From assembly GCA_023249695.1 (NCBI GenBank), contig JAHFCD010000037.1, positions 1,844-10,282 of the forward strand: 8,439 nt of DNA. The letters run 5' to 3'. Positions 1-6,335 of the stretch are shown here, piece by piece. The position numbers were made by a program, and so were the translations under genes. A model generated the notes under the pieces. The model searched no databases. It was not told the DNA's origin and saw only the letters and a program-made list of their open reading frames with translations. Each line of letters begins with the position of its first letter. Position 1 is the stretch's first letter. This DNA is from Elusimicrobiota bacterium. Lineage in GTDB: Bacteria > Elusimicrobiota > Elusimicrobia > UBA1565 > UBA9628.

Positions 1-151
1 CGCGGTCAACCGCTCGCTCGAGGCGCCGAGCCTGGACGTGCAGATGGAGTACGAAGCCCAGCTGCAGGAAATCCTGGGCAAGACCAAGGATCACGCCGAA
101 GGCGTCACCGCTTTCCTCGAGAAGCGCCCCGCGAAGTTCATAGGAGAATGA
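1..151 (+). CDS. Enoyl-CoA hydratase/isomerase (crotonase family), C-terminal fragment
   Basis: Only the last 49 residues are in the window; the gene starts outside it. The reading frame begins at base 2 and ends at TGA 149-151. The visible tail has the standard crotonase C-terminus: a helix of the form 'VNRSLEAPSLDVQMEYEAQ' followed by 'EGVTAFLEKRPAKFIG', which matches the family pattern E-G-x-x-A-F-x-E-K-R-x-x-x-F. Crotonases hydrate or isomerise acyl-CoA double bonds; PaaG and FadB-type enzymes belong here. The catalytic loops lie outside the window, so the exact reaction cannot be assigned. The stop codon overlaps an ATG of the next gene (ATGA, 148-151), so the two are probably co-translated. 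Since the next gene is PaaA-like, a PaaG-like epoxide/enoyl-CoA isomerase is a reasonable guess but is not shown. Confidence 0.85.
   Translation, partial: AVNRSLEAPSLDVQMEYEAQLQEILGKTKDHAEGVTAFLEKRPAKFIGE
142..147 (+). promoter_or_regulatory. Shine-Dalgarno site that selects the diiron-protein start
   Basis: AGGAGA sits directly against ATG 148 (no spacer) but 6 nt before ATG 154. Normal ribosome geometry therefore favours ATG 154 as the start of the diiron protein, although ATG 148 is the one overlapping the upstream stop. The site lies in the last codons of the crotonase gene, as expected for coupled translation. Confidence 0.65.
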
Positions 152-153
152 CC

Positions 154-981
154 ATGACCCTCGAACCGAACCGCATCCGCGAAGAGAAGCTCCTCGCCAA
201 GATCGCCAAAGGACAGAAGATCACCGAGCTGTCCGAGATGAGCGACGAGTACCGCGAGCACCTCCTCAATCTCATGTCCATGCAGGCCGACTCGGAGCTA
301 GCGGGCGCGTTCGGCTACGTTCCGTGGATCACGAAGTCCCCTGATATCAAAGAAACCCTGCAGGTCGCGCAGATCGTCAAGGACGAGGTCCGCCACGCGC
401 GCGTGATGTACCGCCTGCTCGAGGGCATGGGCGTCGACGTCGACGAGTACTACAAGACGCACAACTTCGCGCTGCGCGTCGACGCGGACGACATCGGCAC
501 CTTGCGCGCCGCCGACGACAAGCGCGTCAACATCTTCTACTACCCGATCGACACCTGGTACGACTTCATCATGTTCAACTTCTGCATGGACCGCGGCGCG
601 GGCCATCAGCTCGAGGACTCGCTCGACTGCTCCTACAAGCCCTGGTGCGACGGCATGGAGGGCATCTTCAAGGAAGAAGAGATGCACATGGCGCACGGCG
701 ACCAGTGGGCCAAGAAGCTGTCCGAGGACCCGAAGACCCACGACGACCTTCAGGCCGCGTTCGACAAGTGGTACCCGCGCACGATGAACATCTTCGGCCG
801 CGCGCACTCCCCGAAGAACGCGCTATACCGCAAGTACGGCCTCAAGAAGCGCGACAACGACGAGGTCCGCCAGGCCTTCGCGGCCGACATCAAGGGCAAG
901 TCCGACAAGTTCGGCCTCAAGGTCCCCGCGTGGACGCCGGTCGCGGCCAAGATGTCCGAAGAACCCTTCATCCCCGGCTAA
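154..981 (+). CDS. PaaA/PaaC-family diiron protein (phenylacetyl-CoA epoxidase subunit A-like)
   Basis: The product is 275 residues from ATG 154 (277 from ATG 148; AGGAGA at 142-147 favours 154). It resembles PaaA, the ferritin-like catalytic subunit of the oxygen-dependent ring-1,2-phenylacetyl-CoA epoxidase. From ATG 154 the carboxylate/histidine diiron set is complete: E48 in 'ADSELAG', E78xxH81 in 'KDEVRHA', D137 in 'TWYDF' and E175xxH178 in 'KEEEMH'. Order and spacing match remembered E. coli PaaA, as does 'PWITKSPD' against NWITRAPT. PaaA is usually about 310-330 residues; this protein stops shortly after the segment aligned with LGMTVPDP, so it lacks the usual C-terminal extension of some 50 residues. 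It is coupled to a crotonase gene upstream. No PaaB, PaaC, PaaD or PaaE partner is visible here. It may oxygenate an acyl-CoA, but the substrate is unknown, so I give no paaA symbol. Confidence 0.82.
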   Translation: MTLEPNRIREEKLLAKIAKGQKITELSEMSDEYREHLLNLMSMQADSELAGAFGYVPWITKSPDIKETLQVAQIVKDEVRHARVMYRLLEGMGVDVDEYYKTHNFALRVDADDIGTLRAADDKRVNIFYYPIDTWYDFIMFNFCMDRGAGHQLEDSLDCSYKPWCDGMEGIFKEEEMHMAHGDQWAKKLSEDPKTHDDLQAAFDKWYPRTMNIFGRAHSPKNALYRKYGLKKRDNDEVRQAFAADIKGKSDKFGLKVPAWTPVAAKMSEEPFIPG

Positions 982-1653
982 GTGGGACGCCTTCTCCCCG
1001 AGGTTCGCGACCGCGCTCTGAAGCGGCCCTGGCTGCTCGTGCCCCCGCTTCTGGGGCTGCTCGGTCAGAACGTCCTGGGGCTGCTGTCTCCGGGCGCCCC
1101 GGGGGCCATGGCGCTGAAGACCGTGCTCTCCGCGCTGTTCACCGTCGCGGTGACGACGCTCTTCGCCGAGCTGTGGCTGGGCGACGGCAAGAGCGTGGTT
1201 CCGGGCCGCCTCGTCGAAACCGGGACCTTGTTCATCCTGCCCTATCCGCTCCTGCTCGTGTTCGGCGTCATGACGACGCCCTTCGTCTACTGGCTGCTGC
1301 GGGCGGACGTTCCCCAGTTCGTCTCGTTGGGAGCCTTGTACGTCGTGCTCGGCGCGGGCAAGCTGACGGCGTTCGCGCTGGGCGCCATGTCCGCCGTCGC
1401 GGCCGCCCGGCGGCGCGAGTCCGCCGGCGCGCTCGGCGCCCTGCTGCTCGGCGCGCGCGTGCTGTGGGCGAACCTCGGCTTCTTCTTCCTCCTGCTCGGC
1501 GGCTGCTGGCTCTTCCAGGAGGCGTGCGTGTTCCTCGCGCGCTCTCTGGCCCCCGGCCTGCTCGGGGGCTTTTTTACGACCGTGATCCCCCTGTTCGGCG
1601 CCGTCGCGTTCCCGGTCGAGGCCTGGCGCTCCGGCCGCCTCCGCAAGGCATGA
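982..1653 (+). CDS. Polytopic membrane protein of unknown function
   Basis: The product is 223 residues, starting at GTG 982 directly after the TAA of the diiron gene (0 bp gap). There is no good Shine-Dalgarno, so translation probably relies on reinitiation; the next in-frame ATG (1108) would remove the first hydrophobic helix. About six hydrophobic segments are visible, near residues 16-36, 43-65, 83-107, 111-140, 155-185 and 187-212, with a basic loop (ARRRES) between the fourth and fifth and a basic tail (SGRLRKA). I recognise no family motif. The gene ends in an ATGA overlap with the glycosyltransferase gene. Codons for residues about 190-198 form a terminator-like hairpin and U-tract (listed separately). 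Its place between acyl-CoA and glycosyltransferase genes does not identify its role. Confidence 0.72.
   Translation: MGRLLPEVRDRALKRPWLLVPPLLGLLGQNVLGLLSPGAPGAMALKTVLSALFTVAVTTLFAELWLGDGKSVVPGRLVETGTLFILPYPLLLVFGVMTTPFVYWLLRADVPQFVSLGALYVVLGAGKLTAFALGAMSAVAAARRRESAGALGALLLGARVLWANLGFFFLLLGGCWLFQEACVFLARSLAPGLLGGFFTTVIPLFGAVAFPVEAWRSGRLRKA
1549..1575 (+). terminator. Intrinsic-terminator-like hairpin inside the membrane-protein gene
   Basis: A perfect 7-bp G+C stem (GCCCCCG 1549-1555, CGGGGGC 1563-1569) with a 7-nt loop (1556-1562) is followed at once by six T (1570-1575). This is the textbook form of a Rho-independent terminator. It lies in the coding sequence, 76 bp before the stop codon and 74 bp before the glycosyltransferase start. 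The two phenylalanine codons making the U-tract are TTT TTT, whereas the other 14 phenylalanine codons of this gene are all TTC. It could act as a partial terminator or attenuator between the two halves of the operon. Activity is inferred from structure only. Confidence 0.55.
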
Positions 1654-2912
1654 AGGAGCCGAGGGCCTTCCTGAGCCGCTCCGCGACGGGGCTGAGCGTC
1701 CTCGCCGCCGCGCTCGCCGCGCGCCTGGCGTATTGGCGCCTGCAGGGAACGATTCCTCTCGTCGGCGACGCGCTCGAGTACGACGCCTTCGCGCGCTCCC
1801 TGGTCGAGACCGGCCGCTACCTCGGCCCGCACGGCGAGGCCGCCACGCGCATGCCGGGCTACCCGTTGTTTCTCGCCGCTCTGCGTTTCGCGTTCGGCGG
1901 CGCGCCCGCGATCGTGATCGCGGCACAATGCCTCCTCGGCGCCCTGACCTGCGTCGTTCTCGTCGATCTCGCGCGGCGCTTCGTTCCGGAAGGCTGGGCC
2001 GTCGCCTGCGGCCTGACGGCCGCGTTTTACTACGACCTGATCGTCCCGTCCGCCGCCCCTCTCAGCGAGTGCCTCTACTCCTTTTTCCTCGTCTTGTCGG
2101 TCTGGGCGCTTTACCGGTCCGAGTGGACGCCGCTGCGCCGTGCGCTCGCTTTTGGGGCGCTGTCCGGCTGCCTGTATCTCGTTCGCCCGGAACCCCTCCC
2201 CTACATCCTCACGGCGACCGCTCTTTTTCCGGTCCTTTTCCCGAAGTTCGGACGCAAGGAGATGGCCGCGTCCTTGGCGGCCCTGGCGCTGGTGGCCGGC
2301 CTGTGGGTCGGGCGCAACGCCGTGATCTTTCACCGCTTGATGCCCGCGAGTTCGGTCGGCAAGAGCGTGGGCTATCTGTCTCTCTATCTGCCGGCGGCGA
2401 AAATGGGCCTCACCGGAGAGCGGCACGCTCCGCCCGAGACGATGACCGAGCTCGAGCGCGACGCCGATTTCGCCGCCGCCTACAAGGCGCTCGCCGCGAC
2501 GCTGACGGGAGCCCAGATCTTCAAGGCGTACGTCTACAACCTTCTGAGCATCCTGTACCCGTTCCTTCCCCAGTACGACTGGACCTATGTTTTCATCGTC
2601 CCGTTCTGGCTGTTGGGCTGCGCGGTCGCCGCGCGGCGCAAGGAGCTGTGGCCGGTCGCGGGCGCGGTGCTGTGCTCCCTCTCCGTGTTCACCTTCTTCG
2701 GCGGATACGCCTCGCGCTACCGCCAAGGCGTTTCGCCTTTCATCGTGCTGCTCGCGATCGTCGGCATGGCGGCCGCGAGTGACGCCGCCGGCGCGCGCCG
2801 CTTTCGCCTCTGGACCTCGTCCTGGCTCGGCGCGAACATGCTCATATGGCTTTTCCAGACGCAGGCACGGCAATTCGCGCTGTGGCTGAGGGCCGCATCC
2901 TGGGGACACTGA
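1650..2912 (+). CDS. GT-C fold glycosyltransferase (ArnT/PMT-2-like), integral membrane
   Basis: The product is 420 residues from ATG 1650, which overlaps the upstream stop as ATGA. After one N-terminal helix (about 12-30) comes the GT-C loop signature: 'PLVGDALEYDAFARSLVETG' with acidic residues D40, E43 and D45, then 'RMPGYPLFLAA' near residues 67-77. This is the usual first extracytoplasmic loop of bacterial PMT_2/ArnT-type enzymes, which transfer sugars from polyprenyl-phosphate donors to lipid, glycan or protein acceptors on the outer face of the inner membrane. Many further hydrophobic segments follow, including 'WTYVFIVPFWLLGCAVAA'. It is shorter than ArnT (about 550), as is common for small bacterial GT-C proteins without a soluble C-terminal domain. 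The methyltransferase gene follows after 1 bp, suggesting a joint role in envelope glycan or lipid decoration. Donor and acceptor cannot be read from the sequence. Confidence 0.83.
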   Translation: MKEPRAFLSRSATGLSVLAAALAARLAYWRLQGTIPLVGDALEYDAFARSLVETGRYLGPHGEAATRMPGYPLFLAALRFAFGGAPAIVIAAQCLLGALTCVVLVDLARRFVPEGWAVACGLTAAFYYDLIVPSAAPLSECLYSFFLVLSVWALYRSEWTPLRRALAFGALSGCLYLVRPEPLPYILTATALFPVLFPKFGRKEMAASLAALALVAGLWVGRNAVIFHRLMPASSVGKSVGYLSLYLPAAKMGLTGERHAPPETMTELERDADFAAAYKALAATLTGAQIFKAYVYNLLSILYPFLPQYDWTYVFIVPFWLLGCAVAARRKELWPVAGAVLCSLSVFTFFGGYASRYRQGVSPFIVLLAIVGMAAASDAAGARRFRLWTSSWLGANMLIWLFQTQARQFALWLRAASWGH

Positions 2913-2913
2913 C

Positions 2914-3690
2914 ATGACCGCGCAAGCCAATCAGCAGGAATGGAACTACCTTTGGACCAACCTCGCGGACAACGACGAGTGGCTGTTCCGCGCCTGGATC
3001 GCCCCGAACACGCTCGAGAGCTTCGCGGGCAAGACCGTGATGGACGCCGGCTGCGGGCCGGGCCATCACGCCCGTCTGTCGGCCAAGTTCGCCCAGCGCG
3101 TCGTCGGCGTGGACCTGAACACCTCTCCGATCGCGAAGGAGAAGCTCAAGGATCTTCCCAACGTGGAGATCGTCTCGGGCGACATCGCGAAGTGGGACAG
3201 CGGCGAGCGCTTCGACGTGATCTATTCGGTCGGCGTCGTCCATCACACCCAGGATCCCGACGCCACCGCCGCGCACCTGAAGACCCTGGTCAAGCCCGGC
3301 GGCCGGATCATCTTCTGGCTGTATTCGCGGGAAGGGAACGGTTTCGTGTACTGGATCCTGGAGCCCCTCAAGAAATACTTCCTCGATTTCCTGCCGCGAG
3401 GCGTGGTCATGTTCCTGAGCCATATCTTGACCGTCGTCGGTTCTTTGCTGATGAACACTTTTTACCGTCTCCCCCTTCCGGAATCCTTCCCGTACTACAC
3501 CTACTGTAAAAACCTGCGCGGCTCCACCTATCAGCGGCGGCTGCTGAACGTCTTCGATAAGCTCAACGCGCCCACCACCCACCTGATCACCGAGGCTCAG
3601 GCCCGCTCGTGGGTCGTCGGCTGGAAGGACCCGCACGTGGATTTCTATGTGGGGACGTCCTGGCGGGTCTCCGGGACCAAGCCCTTGTGA
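2914..3690 (+). CDS. Class I SAM-dependent methyltransferase with hydrophobic insert
   Basis: The product is 258 residues from ATG 2914, one base after the glycosyltransferase stop, with a weak G-rich Shine-Dalgarno (GGGGA, 2902-2906). The Rossmann methyltransferase signature is complete: motif I 'VMDAGCGPG' at residues 42-50, the acidic SAM-ribose residue D67 in 'VVGVDLN', 'GDIAKWD' at 89-95, 'FDVIYSVGVVHHTQDP' at 100-115, and the post-motif 'LVKPGGRIIFWLYSREGNG' at 125-143. This is the Methyltransf_11/25 type, seen with small molecules, lipids and glycans. Residues about 163-183 are strongly hydrophobic and may be a membrane-associated helix, which would fit a lipid-linked or membrane substrate. 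Context favours methylation of a glycan, polyprenol-linked or lipid intermediate, but the acceptor is unknown. It is the last gene before the promoter at 3699. Confidence 0.88.
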   Translation: MTAQANQQEWNYLWTNLADNDEWLFRAWIAPNTLESFAGKTVMDAGCGPGHHARLSAKFAQRVVGVDLNTSPIAKEKLKDLPNVEIVSGDIAKWDSGERFDVIYSVGVVHHTQDPDATAAHLKTLVKPGGRIIFWLYSREGNGFVYWILEPLKKYFLDFLPRGVVMFLSHILTVVGSLLMNTFYRLPLPESFPYYTYCKNLRGSTYQRRLLNVFDKLNAPTTHLITEAQARSWVVGWKDPHVDFYVGTSWRVSGTKPL

Positions 3691-3698
3691 CCACGGCC

Positions 3699-3727
3699 TT
3701 GACACGGTTTCTCGACGGGGCTATCCT
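3699..3727 (+). promoter_or_regulatory. Sigma70-type promoter for the radical SAM operon
   Basis: A consensus -35 box TTGACA (3699-3704), a 17-bp spacer and a -10 box TATCCT (3722-3727, four of six to consensus) lie in the only gap of any size in the window (3691-3739). Transcription would be expected to begin about seven bases past the -10, near 3733-3735. That leaves roughly 5-7 nt before ATG 3740, so the mRNA would be nearly leaderless. The AT-rich stretch 3722-3732 stands out from the GC-rich surroundings. Confidence 0.75.
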
Positions 3728-3736
3728 TAATAGGAT
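3723..3736 (+). repeat. Small inverted repeat over the -10 box and ribosome binding site
   Basis: ATCCT (3723-3727) and AGGAT (3732-3736) are perfect 5-bp inverted arms around TTAA. The left arm covers most of the -10 box and the right arm contains the AGGA (3732-3735) that would be the Shine-Dalgarno, 4 nt before ATG 3740. The symmetry is visible, but five base pairs can arise by chance. An operator role is only a possibility. Confidence 0.3.
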
Positions 3737-3739
3737 TCC

Positions 3740-5254
3740 ATGAAAGTCTGCCTGGTCCGCCCGCCGTCGATCGTCAATCCCGTCTCCTACATCGCGTCGT
3801 TGACGCCGCCGATCGGCCTCGCCTACATCGCCTCGGCCCTGCGCCAGGCGGGCCACGAGGTCGTCCTCATCGACGGCATCGGCGAGAAGCCCCTTCAGTC
3901 GGTGCCGATCGCCCACAACCTCGTCCTGCGCGGCCTGACCTTCGCGGAGATCTGCGAGCGGATACCGAAGGACGCGGGCCTCATCGGCGTCTCCGGCATG
4001 TTCTCCTCCGAGTGGATCCATATTCGAGAGATGATCAACCAGATCAGCGCGGCGCACCCGGCGATCCCCATGGCCGCCGGCGGCGAGCACTTCACCGCCG
4101 CCGCCGACATCAGCATGAAGCAGTGCCCGGGGCTTTCGATGTGCATTCTGGGCGAGGGCGAGGAGACCATCGTCGAGCTCGCGGCCGCGCTTCAGGCCGG
4201 GACCGACCTCAAGGCCGTGACGGGATTGGCCCTGCGCGACGGCGCGGGAGTGCTCAACACCGGCACGCGCCCGCGCATCCGGGCGATCGACGAGATCATG
4301 AGGCCCGCCTGGGACCTGATCCCGCTCAAGGCCTACTGGGAAAATTCGCTGTCCTACGGCGTCAACCGCGGCAAGAGCATGCCGATGCTCGCCTCGCGCG
4401 GCTGCCCTTACCAGTGCACGTTTTGCTCGAACCCCGGAATGTGGACGACGCGCTGGATCGCGCGCTCGCCCACGCTCGTGCTCGACGAGATCGAGGATTA
4501 CGTGACGCGCTTCGGCATCAACAACGTCGATTTCTACGACTTGACCGCGATCGTCAAGCGCGACTGGATCCTCGAGTTCAGCAAGGGGCTCGTCGCGCGC
4601 AAGCTCGGCATCACCTGGCAGCTGCCCAGCGGCACGCGCTCGGAGGCCATCGACGCCGAGGTCTCGAAGTGGCTGTACGCCTCGGGCTGCCGCAACATGA
4701 ACTACGCGCCGGAGAGCGGCTCCGCCGACAGCCTCGAGCGCATGAAGAAGAAGGTCAGCATCCCCAAGCTCACGGCGTCGCTGCGCGACGCCGTCCGCGA
4801 GGGGCTCAACGTGAAGATCAATATCATCATCGGCATGCCCGACGACACGCACCTCGACACCTGGAAGACGCTGTGGTTTCTCGTGCAGATGTCCTGGCAC
4901 GGCGCGCACGACGTATCGGTGGGCGCTTTTTCCCCTTATCCGGGCTCGGAGCTGTACGCGCGCCTGGTCAAGGAGAAGAAGATCACCCACGACGACGAGT
5001 ACTTCGCCAAGCTGGCGTACGTGGACATCACCGAGACCGTCTCCTACACGAACTACATCTCGTCCCAGTGGCTGAGGATCTACAACTGGCTCGGCTTCGC
5101 CGTGTTCTACGCGAGTAACTACCTTTTCCGGCCGGCGCGATTCCTGAAGACCCTGCGCAACCTGAAGACGGGCCACCATGAGTCGCGCGGCGAGATGGCG
5201 CTGAGCGGCATCCTCAACCGCATGCGGCTGGCGCCCGCGGTCAAGCCGGTTTGA
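3740..5254 (+). CDS. Cobalamin-binding-domain radical SAM protein
   Basis: The product is 504 residues. The N-terminal part (about 1-175) has the B12-binding Rossmann layout of B12-radical SAM enzymes: 'MKVCLVRPPS', 'PPIGLAYIASALRQAGHEV', 'LIGVSGMFSS', 'AAGGEHFTA' and 'ILGEGEETIVELAAAL'. The radical SAM core starts at the CxxxCxxC motif in 'SRGCPYQCTFCSN', with cluster cysteines C222, C226 and C229, followed by core elements 'YAPESGSADSLERMKKK' and 'IIIGMPDDT'. Residues about 440-475 include a hydrophobic stretch ('WLRIYNWLGFAVFYASNYLF'). Family members methylate unactivated carbons or do ring chemistry (hopanoid methylases, BchE-like enzymes and others); the substrate here cannot be assigned. 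It is first in an operon with its own promoter, and the dehydrogenase follows 4 bp after its stop. It is presumably oxygen-sensitive because of its [4Fe-4S] cluster. Confidence 0.93.
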   Translation: MKVCLVRPPSIVNPVSYIASLTPPIGLAYIASALRQAGHEVVLIDGIGEKPLQSVPIAHNLVLRGLTFAEICERIPKDAGLIGVSGMFSSEWIHIREMINQISAAHPAIPMAAGGEHFTAAADISMKQCPGLSMCILGEGEETIVELAAALQAGTDLKAVTGLALRDGAGVLNTGTRPRIRAIDEIMRPAWDLIPLKAYWENSLSYGVNRGKSMPMLASRGCPYQCTFCSNPGMWTTRWIARSPTLVLDEIEDYVTRFGINNVDFYDLTAIVKRDWILEFSKGLVARKLGITWQLPSGTRSEAIDAEVSKWLYASGCRNMNYAPESGSADSLERMKKKVSIPKLTASLRDAVREGLNVKINIIIGMPDDTHLDTWKTLWFLVQMSWHGAHDVSVGAFSPYPGSELYARLVKEKKITHDDEYFAKLAYVDITETVSYTNYISSQWLRIYNWLGFAVFYASNYLFRPARFLKTLRNLKTGHHESRGEMALSGILNRMRLAPAVKPV

Positions 5255-5258
5255 CGCG

Positions 5259-6335
5259 GTGATTCAGCGCGTGGCGATCGTCGGGGCGGGCACCATGGGC
5301 GCCGGCATCGCGCAGCTCTGCGCGCAATCGGGTTTTTCGGTCAAGGTTCACGATCCGCTGCCCGCCGCGCTGGCGGCGCTTCCGGCTCGGCTCAAGAAAT
5401 CGTTCGACACGGCCGTTCTGAAGGGCAAGCTGACGACTCAGCAAGCCGAGCGGGCGTTCTTCGCGGTGACCGGGGTGCCGGACATCAATGATCTCGCCGG
5501 GGCGGATCTGGTCATCGAGGCGGCGCCTGAAATCCTGACGCTGAAGCAGGATCTCTTCGAGAAGCTCTCCCAGGTGTGCCCGGACGGGCTGCTCGCGACG
5601 AACACGTCATCGCTGTCGGTGGCGGCGATTATGAAGAAGGCCAAATCGCCGGAGCGGACCTTGGGGGTTCATTTTTTCAATCCTCCCGTCGCGATGAAAT
5701 TGGTCGAGATGATACGGACCGAGGCGACGGCGCCGGAGGCGTTTCAGGCGGCGTGGGAGTTCCTGCTGATGGGGCTGCGGCGGACGCCTGTCGACGTGAA
5801 GGACGTGCCGGGGTTCATCGTCAACCGCGTGATGAGGCCTTATTATGTCGCGGCCCAGAGGCTGGTCAATTCCCGAACGAGCTTCGCCGCCGTCGACGAG
5901 GGATGTCGAAGCATCGGCGGCGTGCCGATGGGGCCGTTTGAGTTGATGGACTTGATCGGGTTGGACACGAACCTGGCCATTACGACGGCCATCTATGAGG
6001 CTCTGGGACGGCCGGAGAGATTCGCTCCTCCGGCGCGTCAGAAAGACTTGGTGGCGGGCGGAATGAACGGGAAGAAAGCGGGCAAAGGGTTTTACCTGTA
6101 TCTCGACGGCAAAAAGACCGGGGAGAGCCCGGAGGCGCTTAACGGCTTGCCTCCGGGCGCCGTTTTGACGGCGAAAGAGATTTGGAGCAGCCTTGCGGGG
6201 GCCATTATGGCGGAGGCCGAATTGCTCGTCGCTGAGGGCACCGCGGGGGCGTCGGATATCGATACCGCGGTCAAGTTGGCCATGAACTTCCCGAAAGGAC
6301 CCTTCGAATGGCGAAAAGAAAACACGGTCGTATAG
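5259..6335 (+). CDS. 3-hydroxyacyl-CoA dehydrogenase, NAD-dependent; C-terminus apparently cut short
   Basis: The product is 358 residues from GTG 5259 (an in-frame GTG at 5271 is possible, but 'MIQRVAIVGAGTMG' is the usual family start). The NAD-binding motif is GAGTMG at 9-14. D32 ends the second strand as expected for NAD. 'DLVIEAAPE' (83-91) and 'TNTSSLSV' (114-121) are family hallmarks. Catalytic H138 in 'GVHFFNP' and its partner E150 are present. The first C-terminal domain runs from 'VPGFIVNRVMRPYY' through 'GGVPMGPFELMDLIGLD' to 'KAGKGFYLY'. A second half-domain follows ('DIDTAVKLAMNFPKGPFEW') but stops 7 residues after GPFEW, where two-domain relatives such as PaaH continue. The overlapping -1 frame resumes with a plausible continuation (see next entry). 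It oxidises 3-hydroxyacyl-CoA to 3-ketoacyl-CoA. Third codon positions look less G+C-biased than in its neighbours. Confidence 0.92.
   Translation: MIQRVAIVGAGTMGAGIAQLCAQSGFSVKVHDPLPAALAALPARLKKSFDTAVLKGKLTTQQAERAFFAVTGVPDINDLAGADLVIEAAPEILTLKQDLFEKLSQVCPDGLLATNTSSLSVAAIMKKAKSPERTLGVHFFNPPVAMKLVEMIRTEATAPEAFQAAWEFLLMGLRRTPVDVKDVPGFIVNRVMRPYYVAAQRLVNSRTSFAAVDEGCRSIGGVPMGPFELMDLIGLDTNLAITTAIYEALGRPERFAPPARQKDLVAGGMNGKKAGKGFYLYLDGKKTGESPEALNGLPPGAVLTAKEIWSSLAGAIMAEAELLVAEGTAGASDIDTAVKLAMNFPKGPFEWRKENTVV
6294..6299 (+). promoter_or_regulatory. Shine-Dalgarno-like AAAGGA inside the dehydrogenase 3' end
   Basis: AAAGGA lies 8 nt before ATG 6308, a good distance for starting the 74-residue frame. 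It also lies 14 nt before an A AAA G run (6314-6318), the kind of tetramer where ribosomes can slip -1. It can therefore be read as an initiation site or as a frameshift stimulator. Confidence 0.55.

Noticed and set aside
645..1649. Upstream extension of the glycosyltransferase frame (open from ATG 645)
   Set aside because: The extension is Arg/Pro/Ala-rich shadow of the diiron and membrane-protein genes. GT-C homology starts at ATG 1650, which also gives the ATGA overlap.
4902..4931. Imperfect 8-bp stem (one G-G mismatch) followed by five T inside the radical SAM gene
   Set aside because: It is weaker than the hairpin at 1549-1575, there is no downstream gene boundary nearby, and the T-run follows from codons of a conserved-looking segment (GAFSPYPGS). 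Probably coincidence.
3587..5179. 530-residue open frame on the - strand opposite the radical SAM gene, and similar long antisense frames elsewhere
   Set aside because: They are rich in R, V, H, D, A and G without any motif, as expected for antisense frames of GC-rich genes. The + strand frames carry clear catalytic motifs.
6127..6158. Perfect 10-bp inverted repeat (GCCCGGAGGC and GCCTCCGGGC, 12-nt loop) in the dehydrogenase gene, followed by GCCGTTTT
   Set aside because: Only four T follow, after a four-base gap, and in DNA this GC-rich one perfect 10-bp hairpin per window of this size is roughly what chance gives. It codes for an ordinary linker.
5259..6335. Possible horizontal acquisition of the dehydrogenase, from its more frequent TTT, TAT and ATT codons
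   Set aside because: The shift is mild by eye, there are no flanking mobile elements, and the gene sits 4 bp from its neighbour. A codon-usage computation would be needed to support transfer.
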